64,000 bases of DNA from Chitinophaga agri (lineage in GTDB: Bacteria > Bacteroidota > Bacteroidia > Chitinophagales > Chitinophagaceae): contig NZ_CP048113.1 in assembly GCF_010093065.1 (NCBI RefSeq), positions 806,001-870,000 on the forward strand, written 5' to 3'. Each line of letters opens with the position of its first letter. Position 1 is the first letter of the stretch. This document shows, one piece after another, positions 17,993 through 29,351 of the stretch. A program made the translations under genes and the position numbers. Under the pieces are notes generated by a model. It had not been told where the DNA came from and did not search any database. It saw nothing but the letters and a program-made list of their open reading frames with translations.

Positions 17993-20900
17993 ATGAATGA
18001 TCCGGGACACCCTGGCAATGTATCCCCGTTCAAATACACCTTCACCAATTATTTTCCGATGAAATTATTTCTACGTAAATGCTTGGGCTGCATGCTGTTG
18101 TGTTGCCTTTTCGTTCTTACATCCTTTGCTCAGACAGGCCCGGCCGGCGTGAATAACGGCGCTGTGCTATGGCTGGATGCAGGTGATGTACTGAACGGAG
18201 GTACTGCACCAGCTTATGGTAGTACGCTCACCACTTGGTTTGATAAATCGGGTAGTGGGAATAATGCTGTCAGCTTTGGCGCTAACTCCGTGACTTACAA
18301 TAGCGGCGGTGCTAACGATCGTCCTGTTGTTCATTTTAACCGGACATCTGCCACTGCAGGTTCGGGTATGACTGTCAGCGGTCTGAATATAAGAGCCGGT
18401 ACGCTCTCAGATGTGACCATTTTTGCAGTATACCGTCCAGGGACCAACGATGGCAATGCCCAGGCGGTCTGGGGAAATGACAACGGAGGAACAGCACAAC
18501 GTTACTTTAACAGTAAAGCGGCTACGGGGACCACGAATGCGAGTCTGAATACAGGAGGAACGGCCGTCGTCATACCAGGTGGCGCCCAGTCCGGAGAGAC
18601 AAGGCTGGTCACCGCCGTTTATAGTAGTAGTGGTGGAAATAATGCATCTGCAGTTTACCTGAACGGTAAGCTTATTGCTGCTTTTACGGACCAGACGGCC
18701 GGTGCCACTGGTCGTGGTGATTTCAGAATAGGATTGGATGGTGATAATAATTATTATAATGGTGATATCAGTGAACTGGTTGTTTACAACAGGAAACTGT
18801 CTGCCTGTGAAATAGAACAGATCAATATTTATCTTGCCAATAAGTACACGACCGACTTTACCGACATGGCGTCTAACTACACGCTCGGTATTCCGTATAA
18901 CAATGATGTGAATGGCGTAGGTATCCGTACCTCTGCCTGTTCTGGTACTTATAATATGAGTGCCTCTTTCAGCGGCATCGTGTCGGTGACCAATCCTTCT
19001 CAGACCAATACCAATGTGGTACTGAGTTTTGGTAATGACCGTGCCGGCTACGGCCTTTCTTCCCAAACCCCTTCTTCTCATATTTCCCGCCTGCAACAGG
19101 TGTGGAGAGCTGACCTGAATGGTAACATCGGTACAGTGGATATCTGCTTCGAACTGACAGGACTGGGTATCGATGTATCCAACTCGGGAAACTTCGCCCT
19201 GCTGATCGACAAGGATGGTGACTTCAGTAATGCGACTGCCATTAGTACCGGCATCACCACCCTGGTGAACCGCGTATGTATTTCCGGCGTTAGCCTGACC
19301 AAGGGAGATTATTTTACCCTGGCTACAAAGGCGTCAACCAGTGTAGCCGCCGAAATTACGTCTACCAATCAGGGTACGCAGCAGAAATCCCTATTTACTA
19401 CCGCTACGGTTGTTGATAATCAGATACTTGTAAAAGGGGCAGCCAGTGTAACCGATGGCCGTGTATATATAGATGCAGGATTTGTAAATGGTGACGTGAT
19501 CAGCTGGGGCACGCTACCTGCTGGTATAACAGCTAATTATACTGCCAGTACAGGTGTAGCCGTGTTTACCGGATCTGCATCGGCCACTGCCTGGCAGGAT
19601 TTCTACCGTACCATTAAATTCAATACGACCAGCGGTAACACCGGTAACAGGACGATCAAGTTCGTGCTGGGTAACGTCGTGAGTTATACGGTGGGTACTA
19701 AACCTCACTATTACGAATACATTACGACACCAATGAGCTGGACAGCGGCAAAAGCTGCTGCAGAAGCCAGGACGCTATATGGCTTACAGGGATATCTGGC
19801 CACAATTACCGCTCAGATTGAAAACGACTTTATTACGTCGAAGCTCTCCAGCGATGGATGGGTGGGTGGATCCTGTGATTACCAGTACGTAAATACCGCT
19901 TTGGGACGCACACAATTCAATGACCAGGCATCTGCTTATGGATATTATTACTGGGTGACCGGACCAGAAAAAGGTACGGCGATCTCCACAGGATTGGTAA
20001 ATCCGGTGGCTGTGAATGGCGCCTATATGAAATGGAACGGTGCAGAACCCAACAACTATCAGAATACCGATGAGCGGTACATGCAGCTCTATTCTACCAA
20101 TCAGGGTAGATGGAATGACCTGAGTAATTCTAACAATCTCGGATATGTGGTGGAATATGGTGGATATGCTTCTGATCCGGTATTGAATATTGATTACAGC
20201 AGGGTTATCGCGAATGCACCGCCCGCACCGAATATCGTTTCCATTACAGATGATACAGGCCTTAGCACAACAGACACTATTACCAATGATGCTACTTTAA
20301 AGCTCAATGGTACTGGTCAGGCATCTGCAACTATAAAGGTCTACAGAGCTGATCTGGGATCAACAATATTGGGCTCTACAACAGTAGATGCTTCAGGTAA
20401 CTGGACATTTGACTATACAGCGACATCGCTTACAGATGGTACTTACTCCTTTACAGCAACTGCAACAACTGGTAGTAACACCAGCGCTGTAAGTCCTGTA
20501 TTTAAAGTAACAGTCGATCTGACGGCACCTGCTAAGCCAGGCATGCCGGCACTGGCATCCGGACCGGGTAATGCAACCAATGACGTAACACCTGACCTAA
20601 CAGGTTCGGCGGAACCTGGTTCTCAGGTAAAGGTGTATGATGGTGCTACACTGATCGGTACTATCTTCACAAATGCGGCTGGTGTATGGAGCCTGACGGC
20701 ACCTACAATGACTGTTTCACTCCATAATATAACAGTAACCGCTACAGACGTTGCAGGTAATACGAGTGTCAGCAGTGATCCGTTCCCGCTGACAGTAGAT
20801 GTCACTGCTCCGGCAAAGCCAGCGGCACCAACATTAGTGGGTGGTGTAGGGAATGTGACGAATGATAATACACCTGATATTAAAGGTACGGCTGAAGCTA

Positions 20901-23900
20901 ACAGTACGGTGACCGTGTACAGCGGCAATACTATTGTAGGTACAACGAAGGCAGATGCCAGCGGAAACTATACCTTCACTTTCCCTGTATTAGCAGATGG
21001 TCCGTACGTCATCAGAGTAACAGCCACAGATGCCGCAGGTAACACCAGTACGAAGAGCAATGCACTCAACTTCTCTGTAGATACACAGGCACCTGCTGTA
21101 CCAACTTTGATCACAGCAGCTACATTGACGACTAATAGAACCCCTACTGTAACAGGTAAAACGGATGCCAATACAGCAGTGACCATTTATAAAGATGGTA
21201 CAGCTGTAGGTACTGTCACTTCAAATGGCAGCGGAGACTATACTTATACCTTTACACCGGCGTTGCCGGATGCAACTTATGTGATCACCGCAACGGCGGC
21301 GGACGCGGTAGGTAATGTGAGTGCGGCAAGCACGCCGTTGTCCATTACAGTGGATGCGACGGCACCTGCGCCACCTGTGATCACTACCAGCAAAGTGGTA
21401 ACTAATAATAATACACCAACAATAACCGGTACAGCAGAAGCCAACAGTGTAGTGACCATTTACAGGGGAACAACAGCCGTAGGAACTGTAACAGCCACCG
21501 CTGGTGGTACATTCACTTACACTTTCGCTACACTCGCAGATGCAGTATACGCGGTATCTGCTACCGCCAGAGACGCAGCAGGTAACGTAAGCGGCTATAG
21601 TAATGTACTGAATATCACAATAGACACACAGGCGCCTCTGGCTCCTGTAGTAATTTCAAGGACAACACCGGCCAATGACAACACGCCTACACTGACAGGA
21701 ACAGCAGAAGCAAATAGTACCGTGACTGTCTATGCAGATGGTGTCTATGCAGGAACGACTACTGCGAATGCATCTGGCGCGTTCACATTTACCTTCAATA
21801 CTTCACTGGTGGATGGACTGCGTGCTGTCACCGCTACAGCTACAGATGCAGCGGGTAATACCGGTCCGCTGAGTGCCGCGCTGAATATCAATGTAGATAC
21901 GCAGGCGCCAGGTGCACCGACCATCACAACGGCTAAGAATCCAACAAATGACAATACACCGGATGTAGCAGGTAAGGCAGAAGCCGGCAGCACTGTCACC
22001 ATTATCGTAGATGGCACTGCTGTAGGTTCAACAAATGCAGATGGTGCGGGTAATTACACTTTTACAATACCAACACCATTAGCTGATGGCGCTCATACTA
22101 TAAAAGCCACTGCGACAGATGGGGCAGGCAATACCGGCCCGGAAAGTAATACGCTTAATCTGACAATAGATACGCAGGCTCCGTCTGCACCAATCATCAC
22201 TACAGCGAAGAACCCAACAGGGGATAATACACCAGATGTAACCGGTACTGCTGAAGCAAACAGCACGGTTACGATCATCGTAGATGGAGCAGCTGTAGGC
22301 ACCACCACCGCCACTGCTGGTGGTACGTACACTTATACATTGCCCGCGCTGGCGGACGGTCTTCATACAGTGAAAGCCACTGCGTCCGATGCGGCAGGTA
22401 ATAGCAGTGCAGAGAGCAATACGCTTAATCTCACAGTAGATACGCAGGCTCCGTCTGCACCAACGATCACTACAGCAAAGAATCCAACAAATGATAATAC
22501 GCCGGATGTAACCGGTACTGCTGAAGCGAACAGCAGGGTTACGATCATCATAGATGGTGTAATTATTGGCACCACCACCGCGACAGCCGGTGGCACATAT
22601 ACTTATACACTGCCAGTGCAGACAAATGGTGCTCATACGGTGAAAGCCACTGCGACCGATGCGGCTGGTAACACCAGCGGAGAGAGCAATACCCTGCAAC
22701 TGAAGATAGATACACAGGCGCCATCGACACCATCTGCACCTATCTATGCAGATGGTCGTCTGGGGGGATTGACCAATGATAACACGCCAGATATCAAAGG
22801 ACAAACTGAACCAGGAAGCACAGTGACCATTTATGTAGATGGTATTTCTGTAGGCGCTACTACCGCGGATGGTAGTGGAGCGTATACTTACACGCTGCCT
22901 TTACAGATTGATGGGGATCATACAGTTGCCATCACAGCTACTGATGCTGCGGATAATACCAGTGGTATGAGCCCTGTGATGAATATTACGGTGGATACTG
23001 AGGCACCAGGTGGGCCAACTATCACTACGACGAAGAATCCAACAAATGACAATACGCCTGATGTAACGGGTACAGCCGAAGCTAACAGCACGGTCACTAT
23101 TATAGTAGATGGTGTAGCAGTAGGTACAACCACTGCTACAGCGGGTGGTACTTACAGCTTTACACTACCGGTAGCGTTAGCAGATGGATCTCACACTGTA
23201 AACGCCACTGCTACCGATGCAGCAGGTAATATTAGTGTAGAAAGTAATACGCTGAATCTGATGGTTGATACGCAGGCACCAGGTGTAACGACGATCACTA
23301 CCGCTAAGAACCCGACAAATGACAATACACCGGATGTAACGGGTACTGCTGAAGCTAACAGCACGGTCTCTATCATTGTTGATGGTACAGTCGTAGGCAC
23401 CACTACCGCTACTGCTGGGGGTACTTATAGCTATACATTGCCGGTACAGGCAGATGGTGCTCACACGGTAAAAGCCACCGCCACCGATGCGGCAGGTAAT
23501 ACCAGTCCAGAGAGTAATACACTGACCCTTAGGATAGATACGCAGGCTCCGGTAGCACCGACCATCTCGACGTCTAAAAATCCAACAAATGATAGTACGC
23601 CGGATGTTACCGGTAATGCCGAAGCGAATAGCACCGTGACCATCATTGTTGATGGTGTGGCAATCGGTACGACTACTGCCAGTGCGTCTGGTAGTTATAT
23701 CTTTACCCTGCCAATACAGGCAGATGGTGCTCACACGGTAAAAGCTACCGCGACTGATGCGGCAGGTAATACCAGTCCGGAGAGCAATACGCTGAACCTG
23801 ACCATAGATACAAGTGCGCCATTAGCACCGACCCTTACCACCGCGAAGAATCCAACAAATGACAATACACCGGATGTAACGGGTTCTGCTGAAGCTAATA

Positions 23901-26900
23901 GCACTGTAACTATCATCGTAGATGGTACAGTTGTAGGCGCCACTACCACTACTGCTGGTGGTACGTACACCTTTACATTACCAGTGCTGGCGGATGGCTC
24001 TCATACGGTAAAAGCCACTGCTAGTGATGCGGCAGGTAATAACAGTGTTGAGAGCAATACGCTGAACCTTACAATTGATACTGGTGTTCCCGCTACACCA
24101 ACGATTACTACGGCGAAGAATCCGACAAATGACAATACGCCGGATGTAACGGGTACTGCTGAAGCTAACAGCACCGTTACGATCATTGTAGATGGTGGAG
24201 CTGTAGGCACTACTACCGCTACCGCTGGTGGTACCTATACGTATACACTACCAGTGCTGGCAGATGGCCCTCATACGGTAAAAGCTACCGCCACCGATGC
24301 CGCAGATAATACAAGTGTAGAGAGCAATACCCTCACTCTTGTAATTGATACAGGTGTTCCAGGTGTACCAACTATTACCACGGCGAAGAATCCAACAAAC
24401 GATAATACGCCGGAGGTAACAGGTGATGCAGAAGCTAACAGCATCGTTAACATCATAGTGAATGGTGTAGCAGTAGGTATAACCACTGCTGATGGTGCTG
24501 GTAAATACAACTACACATTGCCAGTACAGGCGGATGGGCCTCATACGGTAAAAGCCATAGCAACAGATGCTGCGGGTAATACCAGTGCAGAGAGCAATAC
24601 GCTGAACCTGATAATTGATACCGGTGTTCCATCTGCTCCAACTGTCACTACGGCGAAGAACCCGACAAACGACAATACACCGGATGTAACGGGTGATGCA
24701 GAAGCCAACAGCACTGTTACTATCATTGTAGATGGTACAACGGTGGGTACAACCACTGCTGATGGTGCGGGTAAATACACTTATACACTACCAGTACAGG
24801 CAGATGGTCCTCATACGGTAAAAGCTACAGCAACGGATGCTGCTGGTAATACCAGTCCTGAGAGCAATACGCTGAACGTAACCATTGACACGGGTGTTCC
24901 AGCTACACCCACTATTAATACGGCGAAGAATCCAACCAATGATAACACGCCTGATGTAACGGGTACGGCGGAAGCTAACAGCACAGTTACGATCATCGTA
25001 GATGGTGTGGCTGTAGGCACAACCACCGCTACTGCGGGCGGTAGCTATACTTATACACTGCCAGTACAGGTAGACGGCCCTCATACAGTAAAAGCCACAG
25101 CAACGGATGCTGCGGGTAACACCAGTGCTGAGAGCAATACCCTGAACATGAACATTGACACGGGTGTTCCAACTGTGCCAACCATCACTACGGCGAAGAA
25201 TCCAACTAACGACAATACACCAACCGTAACGGGTACTGCCGAAGCGAATAGCACCGTAATTATCTATAACGGCATTACTAAAGTGACCGACGTTACCGTT
25301 GATGCTACGGGTAACTATACATATACCTTTACCACCAGCCTCGCGGATGGTACATACCCGCTGACGGCTACGTCTACAGATGCAGCTGGCAATACCAGTG
25401 TGAAGAGTACGGTACTTACCCTGGAAATTGATACCAAGGCGCCAGCTGCACCAACCCTTACGACGGCGAAGAATCCAACAAATGATAATACCCCGGATGT
25501 AAATGGTACGGCGGAAGCTAACAGCACCGTTAAGATCATCGTCGATGGGGTAGCAGTAGGTACTACCACTGCCGATGTTGTGGGTAATTACACGTATACC
25601 CTGCCATTACAGACAGACGGTACACATATTGTAAAGGCGACAGCAACTGATGCTGCCGGTAATACCAGCGCGCCAAGTGATCCGCTGAACCTGTTTGTTA
25701 ACACAGGTACACCAACTGTACCAACCCTTACGACGGCTGAAAATCCTACAAACGATCATACGCCGATCGTAACTGGTAACGCCGAAGCAAATAGTGATGT
25801 AACTATCTATGAGGGTACTGCTATTATCACCACGGTAAGGGCTGACGGTAGTGGTCACTATACCTATACCTTCACAAGTGCACTGGTAGATGGCACGCAT
25901 CCGCTGACGGCTACTGCAACCAATACCGCCGGCACTACCAGTGGGGAGAGTGCAGTACTGAATCTGGTGATCGATACGCAGACGCCACCTGTACCAACGA
26001 TACTGACGGCTAAAAATCCAACAAGCGATAATACACCAACGGTGACAGGTAGCGCAGAAGCGAATAGCAGTGTAACTATCTATGATGGTTCGACAATTGT
26101 GACAACGGTCATGGCTGATGCTAGTGGTGATTATACCTATACTTTCACGACAGCGCTTGCAGATGGTACCTATCCGTTAACAGCGACGTCTACTGACGCT
26201 GCTGGTAATACCAGTGCAAAAAGTGTGGTGCTGGATCTCGTGGTAGATACACAGGCGCCAGCTGTACCAACGATTACAACTGCGAAGAATCCTACCAGGG
26301 ATAATACGCCAACAGTTACTGGTACAGCGGAGGCAAACAGCAAAGTGACGATTTATGAAGGAAACACGCCCATCACCACAGTTATTGCGGATGCTTCGGG
26401 TAACTATACTTATACCTTTACAGCGGTACTTACCGATGGTACACATCCACTGACGGCGACTGCAACTGATGGTGCCGGTAACACCAGCGCGAAGAGCAAC
26501 GTCCTGAACCTAGTGGTCGATACCCAGGCGCCAACTGCCCCTGTTGTGACAGCAAGAACAACACCTGCAAACGATAATACGCCAACTGTGATCGGTACAG
26601 CGGAAGCAAACAGCACGGTGACGATCTACGCTGATGGTGCCGCTGTCGGTACCACGACTGCTGATGCTACCGGTAAATTTACCTATACGTTTACAACGGC
26701 ATTGTCTGATGGTATGCACGCCATCGCAGCAACGGCCACTGATGCCGCAGGCAATATCAGTCCGGTAAGCGCAACCCTGAATATCAACATAGATACCAGG
26801 GCGCCAGCTGCACCAACCCTGACAACAGCAAAGAATCCGACGAATGATAATACGCCGACTGTTACCGGCAGAGCGGAGGCTAACAGCACAGTTACCATTT

Positions 26901-29302
26901 ATACAGATGGAACTGCTATAGGGACGACTACCGCTGACGTAAATGGTCTTTATACCTATACATTCAATCCGGCGCTGACAGATGGTACACATGCTTTAAC
27001 TGCACGTGCTACTGACGCCAGTGGTAACACCAGCGTATCCAGTGCGGCACTGAACCTGGTAGTAGATACCCAGGCGCCTGCTGCGCCGACAGTAACGACT
27101 GCTAAGAATCCCACGAATGACAATACGCCTACCATTACAGGTAAAGCAGAGCCCAACAGCACTGTAACGATCTATGATGGTAATAACGTAGTGGGTACGG
27201 TGCCTACTGACGCAAACGGTAGCTACTCCTATACATTTAACCCGGCATTGTCTGACGGTCCGCATAATATCACTACCACGGCCACTGACGCTGCAGGTAA
27301 CACCAGCGACAAGAGTGCGCAGCTGCCGGTCGTAGTTGATACACATGCACCGGCTACACCGCCTTCACCAGTACTTGAAGATGGTCGCACAGGTGGCCTG
27401 ATCAACGACAATACGCCTTCTATCAAAGGCACGGCAGAAGCTAACAGCACAGTCACCATTTACCTGAATGGCAAAGCAGTGGGTACTACCAAAGCAGATG
27501 CCGCAGGTAACTATACTTATACTTTTAGTCCGGCCCTGGCTGACGCTAGCTATGCTATTACAGTGACGGCAACAGATGCCGCAGGTAATACCAGTGCACA
27601 AAGCCCGGCCTTAAATATCACCATTGATTCAGCTGCGCCTGCAACGCCAGCTGCGCCTCAACTGATAGGTGGTAAAGATGGCATCATCAATGATGCCACG
27701 CCATCTATCAAAGGTGATGCGGAGCCTAACAGCACAGTGACCGTATACGTGGACGGTAAATCAGTCGGCACTACCAAAGCAGATGCTGCCGGTCACTACA
27801 CCTATACCATCAATCCTGCGCTGGCTGATGGTAAACATGACATCACTGTTACCGCTACTGACGCAGCAGGTAATACCAGCGGTCAGAGCCCTGCATTGTC
27901 AATCGTGGTCGACACCCGGGCGCCGAATGCTCCGACGGTAACAACCGATAAACTGCTGACCAATGACAACACTCCAGTTGTAACGGGTAAGGCAGAACCT
28001 AACAGCACTGTCACCCTCTATGTAGATGGCAGATCTGTAGGTACTGTAACCGCGGATAACAAGGGCGACTACCATTATGAACTGACACCAGCGCTGACAG
28101 ATGGTGGACATAGCATAACCGCGACAGCTACTGATGCGGCAGGTAATGTCAGTCTGGCAAGTGCTACATTATATATTACGGTGGATACTAAACCACCTGC
28201 TGCACCAACAGTAGTACTGGTAACTCCTGATACCAAAGGTGTGGTGAACACCACCAGACCAACTATTGGCGGGTCTGCAGAACCTAACAGTACTGTTACT
28301 ATCTATGCTGACGGCAAACCGGTTGGAACCGGGGTCGCAGATGCAAGTGGTCGTTATACCTATACCTTCAATCCCGGTTTATCACAGGGTGATCATGTGA
28401 TCACGGCAACGGCCACTGACGCAGCGGGTAATACCAGTGCGCCAAGCGTTCCGCTGCACTTCGGTATAGATGCTATTCCTCCGGCTGTACCTGATCCACC
28501 GACCTTACCTGGTATCAACATTCCTGGTTTGGTGAATATCACTGAGCCAACGATCACCGGTCATGGTGAGCCAGGTACCCTGATCACTATCTATACAGAC
28601 GGCAAACCTGTTGGTAACACCGCTGTGAAAGCAAATGGAGAATGGGCATATACCTATAATCCTCCGCTGTCTGAAGGTCCTCATTACATCACTGTTACTG
28701 CTGTCGATGTATTGGGTAATGAAAGTGCTCATAGTTCGCAGGTAGTATTGACTGTTGATCTGACCAGACCAGAAATCTCTATGCTCACCCTGAGCGCAGA
28801 ACCGTTATCGGGCCCAGTAACTTTCAGCTTGACGTTTACGGAAGATGTGATCGGATTTGAATCTTCTGACATTAATATAGTAGGAGGTAAGGTGACACAG
28901 TTCAAACAGTTATCTTCATCTTCCTACGCGGTCGTTATTGCTCCTGACGTGGAAGGTGTCATGTTGGTCAATGTACCGGCTGATGGTGCCACTGATCTGG
29001 CAGGCAATGGTAACAAGGTCTCCAGTACGATCGCACTTCGCGTGAAGTTTGGTTCCGGTATCGACCTGGTATATCCACAGCCGGCCACAGATATCCTGAA
29101 CGTGCGTTTCAACGGCGTAGATGATGGCAATGCGACTTACAGTCTGACCAGCATGGCGGGACAGGTGTTGATGCAGCAGTCGGGCGCTATACACAATGGT
29201 ATCCTGACCATTAACACACAGCGAGTGCCTTCCGGCACCTATGTACTGTTCATCAGAACAAAGGAGAAGACGCTCAATACTACTATTGTAATCGCTAGAT
29301 AA
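17993..29302 (+). CDS. Giant T9SS-exported adhesin: LamG-like, C-type lectin and 31 Ig-like repeats
   Basis: This protein of about 3,769 residues is probably a cell-surface or released adhesin. ATG 17993 is chosen for its AT-rich upstream; ATG 18059 would start directly at the Sec signal (MKLFLRKCLGCMLLCCLFVL...SFAQ). A concanavalin/LamG-like region (GAVLWLDAGDV, ELVVYNRKLSACEIEQINIYLANKY) and a DUF8202-like region follow. A C-type lectin-like domain sits at about residues 568-725 (WTAAKAAAEARTL, MKWNGAEPNNYQN, RWNDL). Then come 31 Ig-like (Big_6-type) repeats of about 90 residues with consensus TAKNPTNDNTPDVTGTAEAN and ATDAAGNTS. One SwmB/Big_12-like domain (LTFTEDVIGFESSDI) and a T9SS type A sorting domain (DLVYPQPATDILNVRF...GTYVLFI) end it. 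porV lies directly downstream. Confidence 0.92.
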   Translation: MNDPGHPGNVSPFKYTFTNYFPMKLFLRKCLGCMLLCCLFVLTSFAQTGPAGVNNGAVLWLDAGDVLNGGTAPAYGSTLTTWFDKSGSGNNAVSFGANSVTYNSGGANDRPVVHFNRTSATAGSGMTVSGLNIRAGTLSDVTIFAVYRPGTNDGNAQAVWGNDNGGTAQRYFNSKAATGTTNASLNTGGTAVVIPGGAQSGETRLVTAVYSSSGGNNASAVYLNGKLIAAFTDQTAGATGRGDFRIGLDGDNNYYNGDISELVVYNRKLSACEIEQINIYLANKYTTDFTDMASNYTLGIPYNNDVNGVGIRTSACSGTYNMSASFSGIVSVTNPSQTNTNVVLSFGNDRAGYGLSSQTPSSHISRLQQVWRADLNGNIGTVDICFELTGLGIDVSNSGNFALLIDKDGDFSNATAISTGITTLVNRVCISGVSLTKGDYFTLATKASTSVAAEITSTNQGTQQKSLFTTATVVDNQILVKGAASVTDGRVYIDAGFVNGDVISWGTLPAGITANYTASTGVAVFTGSASATAWQDFYRTIKFNTTSGNTGNRTIKFVLGNVVSYTVGTKPHYYEYITTPMSWTAAKAAAEARTLYGLQGYLATITAQIENDFITSKLSSDGWVGGSCDYQYVNTALGRTQFNDQASAYGYYYWVTGPEKGTAISTGLVNPVAVNGAYMKWNGAEPNNYQNTDERYMQLYSTNQGRWNDLSNSNNLGYVVEYGGYASDPVLNIDYSRVIANAPPAPNIVSITDDTGLSTTDTITNDATLKLNGTGQASATIKVYRADLGSTILGSTTVDASGNWTFDYTATSLTDGTYSFTATATTGSNTSAVSPVFKVTVDLTAPAKPGMPALASGPGNATNDVTPDLTGSAEPGSQVKVYDGATLIGTIFTNAAGVWSLTAPTMTVSLHNITVTATDVAGNTSVSSDPFPLTVDVTAPAKPAAPTLVGGVGNVTNDNTPDIKGTAEANSTVTVYSGNTIVGTTKADASGNYTFTFPVLADGPYVIRVTATDAAGNTSTKSNALNFSVDTQAPAVPTLITAATLTTNRTPTVTGKTDANTAVTIYKDGTAVGTVTSNGSGDYTYTFTPALPDATYVITATAADAVGNVSAASTPLSITVDATAPAPPVITTSKVVTNNNTPTITGTAEANSVVTIYRGTTAVGTVTATAGGTFTYTFATLADAVYAVSATARDAAGNVSGYSNVLNITIDTQAPLAPVVISRTTPANDNTPTLTGTAEANSTVTVYADGVYAGTTTANASGAFTFTFNTSLVDGLRAVTATATDAAGNTGPLSAALNINVDTQAPGAPTITTAKNPTNDNTPDVAGKAEAGSTVTIIVDGTAVGSTNADGAGNYTFTIPTPLADGAHTIKATATDGAGNTGPESNTLNLTIDTQAPSAPIITTAKNPTGDNTPDVTGTAEANSTVTIIVDGAAVGTTTATAGGTYTYTLPALADGLHTVKATASDAAGNSSAESNTLNLTVDTQAPSAPTITTAKNPTNDNTPDVTGTAEANSRVTIIIDGVIIGTTTATAGGTYTYTLPVQTNGAHTVKATATDAAGNTSGESNTLQLKIDTQAPSTPSAPIYADGRLGGLTNDNTPDIKGQTEPGSTVTIYVDGISVGATTADGSGAYTYTLPLQIDGDHTVAITATDAADNTSGMSPVMNITVDTEAPGGPTITTTKNPTNDNTPDVTGTAEANSTVTIIVDGVAVGTTTATAGGTYSFTLPVALADGSHTVNATATDAAGNISVESNTLNLMVDTQAPGVTTITTAKNPTNDNTPDVTGTAEANSTVSIIVDGTVVGTTTATAGGTYSYTLPVQADGAHTVKATATDAAGNTSPESNTLTLRIDTQAPVAPTISTSKNPTNDSTPDVTGNAEANSTVTIIVDGVAIGTTTASASGSYIFTLPIQADGAHTVKATATDAAGNTSPESNTLNLTIDTSAPLAPTLTTAKNPTNDNTPDVTGSAEANSTVTIIVDGTVVGATTTTAGGTYTFTLPVLADGSHTVKATASDAAGNNSVESNTLNLTIDTGVPATPTITTAKNPTNDNTPDVTGTAEANSTVTIIVDGGAVGTTTATAGGTYTYTLPVLADGPHTVKATATDAADNTSVESNTLTLVIDTGVPGVPTITTAKNPTNDNTPEVTGDAEANSIVNIIVNGVAVGITTADGAGKYNYTLPVQADGPHTVKAIATDAAGNTSAESNTLNLIIDTGVPSAPTVTTAKNPTNDNTPDVTGDAEANSTVTIIVDGTTVGTTTADGAGKYTYTLPVQADGPHTVKATATDAAGNTSPESNTLNVTIDTGVPATPTINTAKNPTNDNTPDVTGTAEANSTVTIIVDGVAVGTTTATAGGSYTYTLPVQVDGPHTVKATATDAAGNTSAESNTLNMNIDTGVPTVPTITTAKNPTNDNTPTVTGTAEANSTVIIYNGITKVTDVTVDATGNYTYTFTTSLADGTYPLTATSTDAAGNTSVKSTVLTLEIDTKAPAAPTLTTAKNPTNDNTPDVNGTAEANSTVKIIVDGVAVGTTTADVVGNYTYTLPLQTDGTHIVKATATDAAGNTSAPSDPLNLFVNTGTPTVPTLTTAENPTNDHTPIVTGNAEANSDVTIYEGTAIITTVRADGSGHYTYTFTSALVDGTHPLTATATNTAGTTSGESAVLNLVIDTQTPPVPTILTAKNPTSDNTPTVTGSAEANSSVTIYDGSTIVTTVMADASGDYTYTFTTALADGTYPLTATSTDAAGNTSAKSVVLDLVVDTQAPAVPTITTAKNPTRDNTPTVTGTAEANSKVTIYEGNTPITTVIADASGNYTYTFTAVLTDGTHPLTATATDGAGNTSAKSNVLNLVVDTQAPTAPVVTARTTPANDNTPTVIGTAEANSTVTIYADGAAVGTTTADATGKFTYTFTTALSDGMHAIAATATDAAGNISPVSATLNINIDTRAPAAPTLTTAKNPTNDNTPTVTGRAEANSTVTIYTDGTAIGTTTADVNGLYTYTFNPALTDGTHALTARATDASGNTSVSSAALNLVVDTQAPAAPTVTTAKNPTNDNTPTITGKAEPNSTVTIYDGNNVVGTVPTDANGSYSYTFNPALSDGPHNITTTATDAAGNTSDKSAQLPVVVDTHAPATPPSPVLEDGRTGGLINDNTPSIKGTAEANSTVTIYLNGKAVGTTKADAAGNYTYTFSPALADASYAITVTATDAAGNTSAQSPALNITIDSAAPATPAAPQLIGGKDGIINDATPSIKGDAEPNSTVTVYVDGKSVGTTKADAAGHYTYTINPALADGKHDITVTATDAAGNTSGQSPALSIVVDTRAPNAPTVTTDKLLTNDNTPVVTGKAEPNSTVTLYVDGRSVGTVTADNKGDYHYELTPALTDGGHSITATATDAAGNVSLASATLYITVDTKPPAAPTVVLVTPDTKGVVNTTRPTIGGSAEPNSTVTIYADGKPVGTGVADASGRYTYTFNPGLSQGDHVITATATDAAGNTSAPSVPLHFGIDAIPPAVPDPPTLPGINIPGLVNITEPTITGHGEPGTLITIYTDGKPVGNTAVKANGEWAYTYNPPLSEGPHYITVTAVDVLGNESAHSSQVVLTVDLTRPEISMLTLSAEPLSGPVTFSLTFTEDVIGFESSDINIVGGKVTQFKQLSSSSYAVVIAPDVEGVMLVNVPADGATDLAGNGNKVSSTIALRVKFGSGIDLVYPQPATDILNVRFNGVDDGNATYSLTSMAGQVLMQQSGAIHNGILTINTQRVPSGTYVLFIRTKEKTLNTTIVIAR
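20521..28780 (+). repeat. Tandem repeat block of about 270-280 bases per unit (Ig-like repeat DNA)
   Basis: The repeats inside the adhesin gene are also similar as DNA, especially between about 21900 and 25450. There the block around GGATGTAACGGGTACTGC recurs almost unchanged. Such near-identity allows recombination between units, so the copy number may vary between strains and short-read assembly may collapse it. Outer units (first five, last five) are more diverged. Confidence 0.85.
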
Positions 29303-29310
29303 ACACTGAG

Positions 29311-29335
29311 AGCCCCGGCAGTCAATGCCGGGGCT
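29311..29335 (+). terminator. Hairpin between the adhesin gene and porV
   Basis: AGCCCCGGCA (29311-29320) pairs with TGCCGGGGCT (29326-29335) around a 5-base loop, directly after the adhesin stop. No T-run follows (ATACAAAAAG), so it may act as a partial terminator, an mRNA 3'-end stabiliser or a processing site between the two genes. Confidence 0.6.
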
Positions 29336-29351
29336 ATACAAAAAGAATGAG

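Noticed and set aside
20623..29341. Many long minus-strand ORFs inside the adhesin gene
   Set aside because: They recur with the Ig repeats, have no starts or family features, and result from the codon pattern of the repeated plus-strand gene.
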